7,129 nt of DNA from Spirochaetaceae bacterium (lineage in GTDB: Bacteria > Spirochaetota > Spirochaetia > B11-G9): NCBI GenBank assembly GCA_030633365.1, contig DAOVSY010000154.1, positions 1-7,129 on the forward strand. Reading direction: 5' to 3'. The position numbers and the translations under genes are program-made. The notes beneath the pieces are model-generated. The model had not been told where the DNA came from, did not search any database, and worked only from the letters and a program-made list of their open reading frames with translations. Numbering within the stretch: the stretch's first letter is position 1; every line of letters begins with the position of its first letter. Shown here in pieces: positions 6,249 to 7,129 of this stretch.

Positions 6249-6342
6249 ATTCCAACCTCTCCTTCCTGAATTCAGATGCTTGGATAAAGAACCCTTTCAG
6301 GTTGCTGAGTAGCAGCGCAGCTGCGTATCGAAGCAAAATTAC
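6249..6342 (-). other. Spacer upstream of the small gene, with two 10-base palindromes
   Basis: This stretch lies between the groEL terminator and the 97-codon gene. It contains a GC-rich island (about 6303-6331) with the perfect palindrome CGCAGCTGCG (6316-6325) and a neighbouring short inverted repeat TGCT/AGCA (6303-6306 with 6311-6314). Nearer the start codon is a second perfect palindrome, CTGAATTCAG (6266-6275), next to the ribosome site. I found no convincing -35/-10 pair, so any operator role for the palindromes is speculative. Confidence 0.45.
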
Positions 6343-6376
6343 AAAAAAAGGTTGCTCCATTAGTCATGGAACAACC
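6343..6376 (-). terminator. Intrinsic terminator of groEL
   Basis: Minus-strand RNA would form an 11-pair stem between 6376-6366 (GGTTGTTCCAT) and 6360-6350 (ATGGAGCAACC). It has one G-U wobble and a five-base loop, and is followed at once by seven T residues (6349-6343). It lies 39 bases past the groEL stop codon. Confidence 0.93.
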
Positions 6377-6415
6377 CTCTAAAATCTGAAACCTTAGTGT
6401 TACAGAAAGTACGGG

Positions 6416-7129
6416 CTACATCATTCCGCCCATACCTCCCATTCCACCCATACCGCCGCCCATAGGAGGCATGCCAGCAGCACCATCATCAGATGAAGGT
6501 AAATCTGTAATAGCACATTCAGTTGTCAAAATAAGAGCAGCAATAGAAGAAGCATTCTGAAGAGCACTTCTTGTTACTTTTGCAGGATCCAGGATTCCGG
6601 CCTTAAGCATATCTGTCCATTCCATAGCTGCAGCATCAAATCCAATACCTTTTTTCTCGTTTTTAGCTTTGTCAGCAACAATAGCTCCATCAAGACCAGC
6701 ATTTATAGCAATCTGTCTGATAGGTTCTTCAAGTGCACGTCTTACAATTTTGTAACCAATCTTCTCTTCTTCACTAAGATCGTCCATATTCACTTTCTCA
6801 AGTGCATGAACGGCCTGGATAAGAGTAAGACCACCACCAGGAATAACTCCCTCAGCAATAGCAGCTCTGGTTGCAGAAAGAGCATCTTCTACTCTATGTT
6901 TTTTTTCTTTAAGTTCAACCTCAGTTGCAGCACCTACATTTATAACAGCTACACCACCTGCAAGCTTTGCAAGTCTTTCCTGAAGTTTTTCACGATCATA
7001 GTCAGAAGAAGTATCTTCAATCTGAGCTTTAATCTGTGCAATCCGATCTTTAAGATCACCTGCTTTACCACCACCATTGATAATTGTTGTATTTTCTTTT
7101 TCAACCTTAATTGTTTTGGCAGTTCCAAG
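6416..7129 (-). CDS. groEL: Chaperonin GroEL (60 kDa), N-terminal part beyond the window
   Basis: ATP-driven double-ring chaperonin that folds cytosolic proteins together with GroES. The frame is open from the right edge to TAG at 6416, giving the last 237 residues of about 545. These correspond to the end of the apical, the intermediate and the C-terminal equatorial domains. Recognisable segments, counted from the first visible residue, are TTIINGGG (14-21), [14 protein letters not shown] (53-66), [20 protein letters not shown] (68-87) and [11 protein letters not shown] (94-104). Asp82 in VEDALSAT corresponds to the ATPase aspartate 398 of E. coli GroEL. The protein ends in the usual Gly-Gly-Met repeats (about 222-237). 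An internal GTG at 6793 could be mistaken for a start, but the upstream 112 codons are plainly GroEL. groES is not in the window. A strong terminator follows. Confidence 0.98.
   Translation of the reverse strand, partial: LGTAKTIKVEKENTTIINGGGKAGDLKDRIAQIKAQIEDTSSDYDREKLQERLAKLAGGVAVINVGAATEVELKEKKHRVEDALSATRAAIAEGVIPGGGLTLIQAVHALEKVNMDDLSEEEKIGYKIVRRALEEPIRQIAINAGLDGAIVADKAKNEKKGIGFDAAAMEWTDMLKAGILDPAKVTRSALQNASSIAALILTTECAITDLPSSDDGAAGMPPMGGGMGGMGGMGGMM

Noticed and set aside
6416..6793. A 125-codon frame starting at GTG 6793 as a separate small gene.
   Set aside because: The frame is open to the right edge and the 112 upstream codons encode unmistakable GroEL sequence, so this is an internal valine codon of groEL.

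Overview
All genes in this window lie on the minus strand, so transcription runs from high to low coordinates. The sequence is AT-rich (roughly 40% G+C by eye) and densely coded, with housekeeping genes typical of a Gram-negative-type bacterium. A threonyl-tRNA synthetase that starts directly at its editing domain (no TGS domain), separate YajC, SecD and SecF, and an IspH (so the non-mevalonate isoprenoid route, unlike Borrelia) fit a spirochaete of the Treponema/Spirochaeta type. That assignment is inference and only moderately secure.

Layout in the order of transcription: (1) the C-terminal 237 residues of GroEL (7129-6416), closed by a strong intrinsic terminator (6376-6343). (2) A small uncharacterised gene of 97 codons (6248-5955), behind a 167-base spacer carrying two short palindromes. 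(3) A yajC-secD-secF cluster (5884-2445). It has a plausible promoter at 5952-5924, a perfect AT-rich hairpin between yajC and secD, a one-base TAATG stop/start overlap between secD and secF, and a strong terminator at 2431-2401. (4) A GTG-started SAM-dependent O-methyltransferase (2379-1747) overlapping ispH (1757-906) by 11 bases. (5) thrS (770 to the left edge, cut off), with a good sigma70-type promoter at 816-788 that predicts a leader of only about ten bases.

YajC, SecD and SecF are the auxiliary Sec-translocon subunits that use the proton gradient to pull exported proteins out of the SecYEG channel. GroEL folds cytosolic proteins. The methyltransferase and ispH look translationally coupled, but there is no obvious functional link between them. 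No mobile element, CRISPR array, phage gene, tRNA or rRNA was seen. I found no convincing new multi-gene system. The least explained items are the 97-residue protein, the enlarged SecF with its charged tail, and the yajC/secD hairpin.
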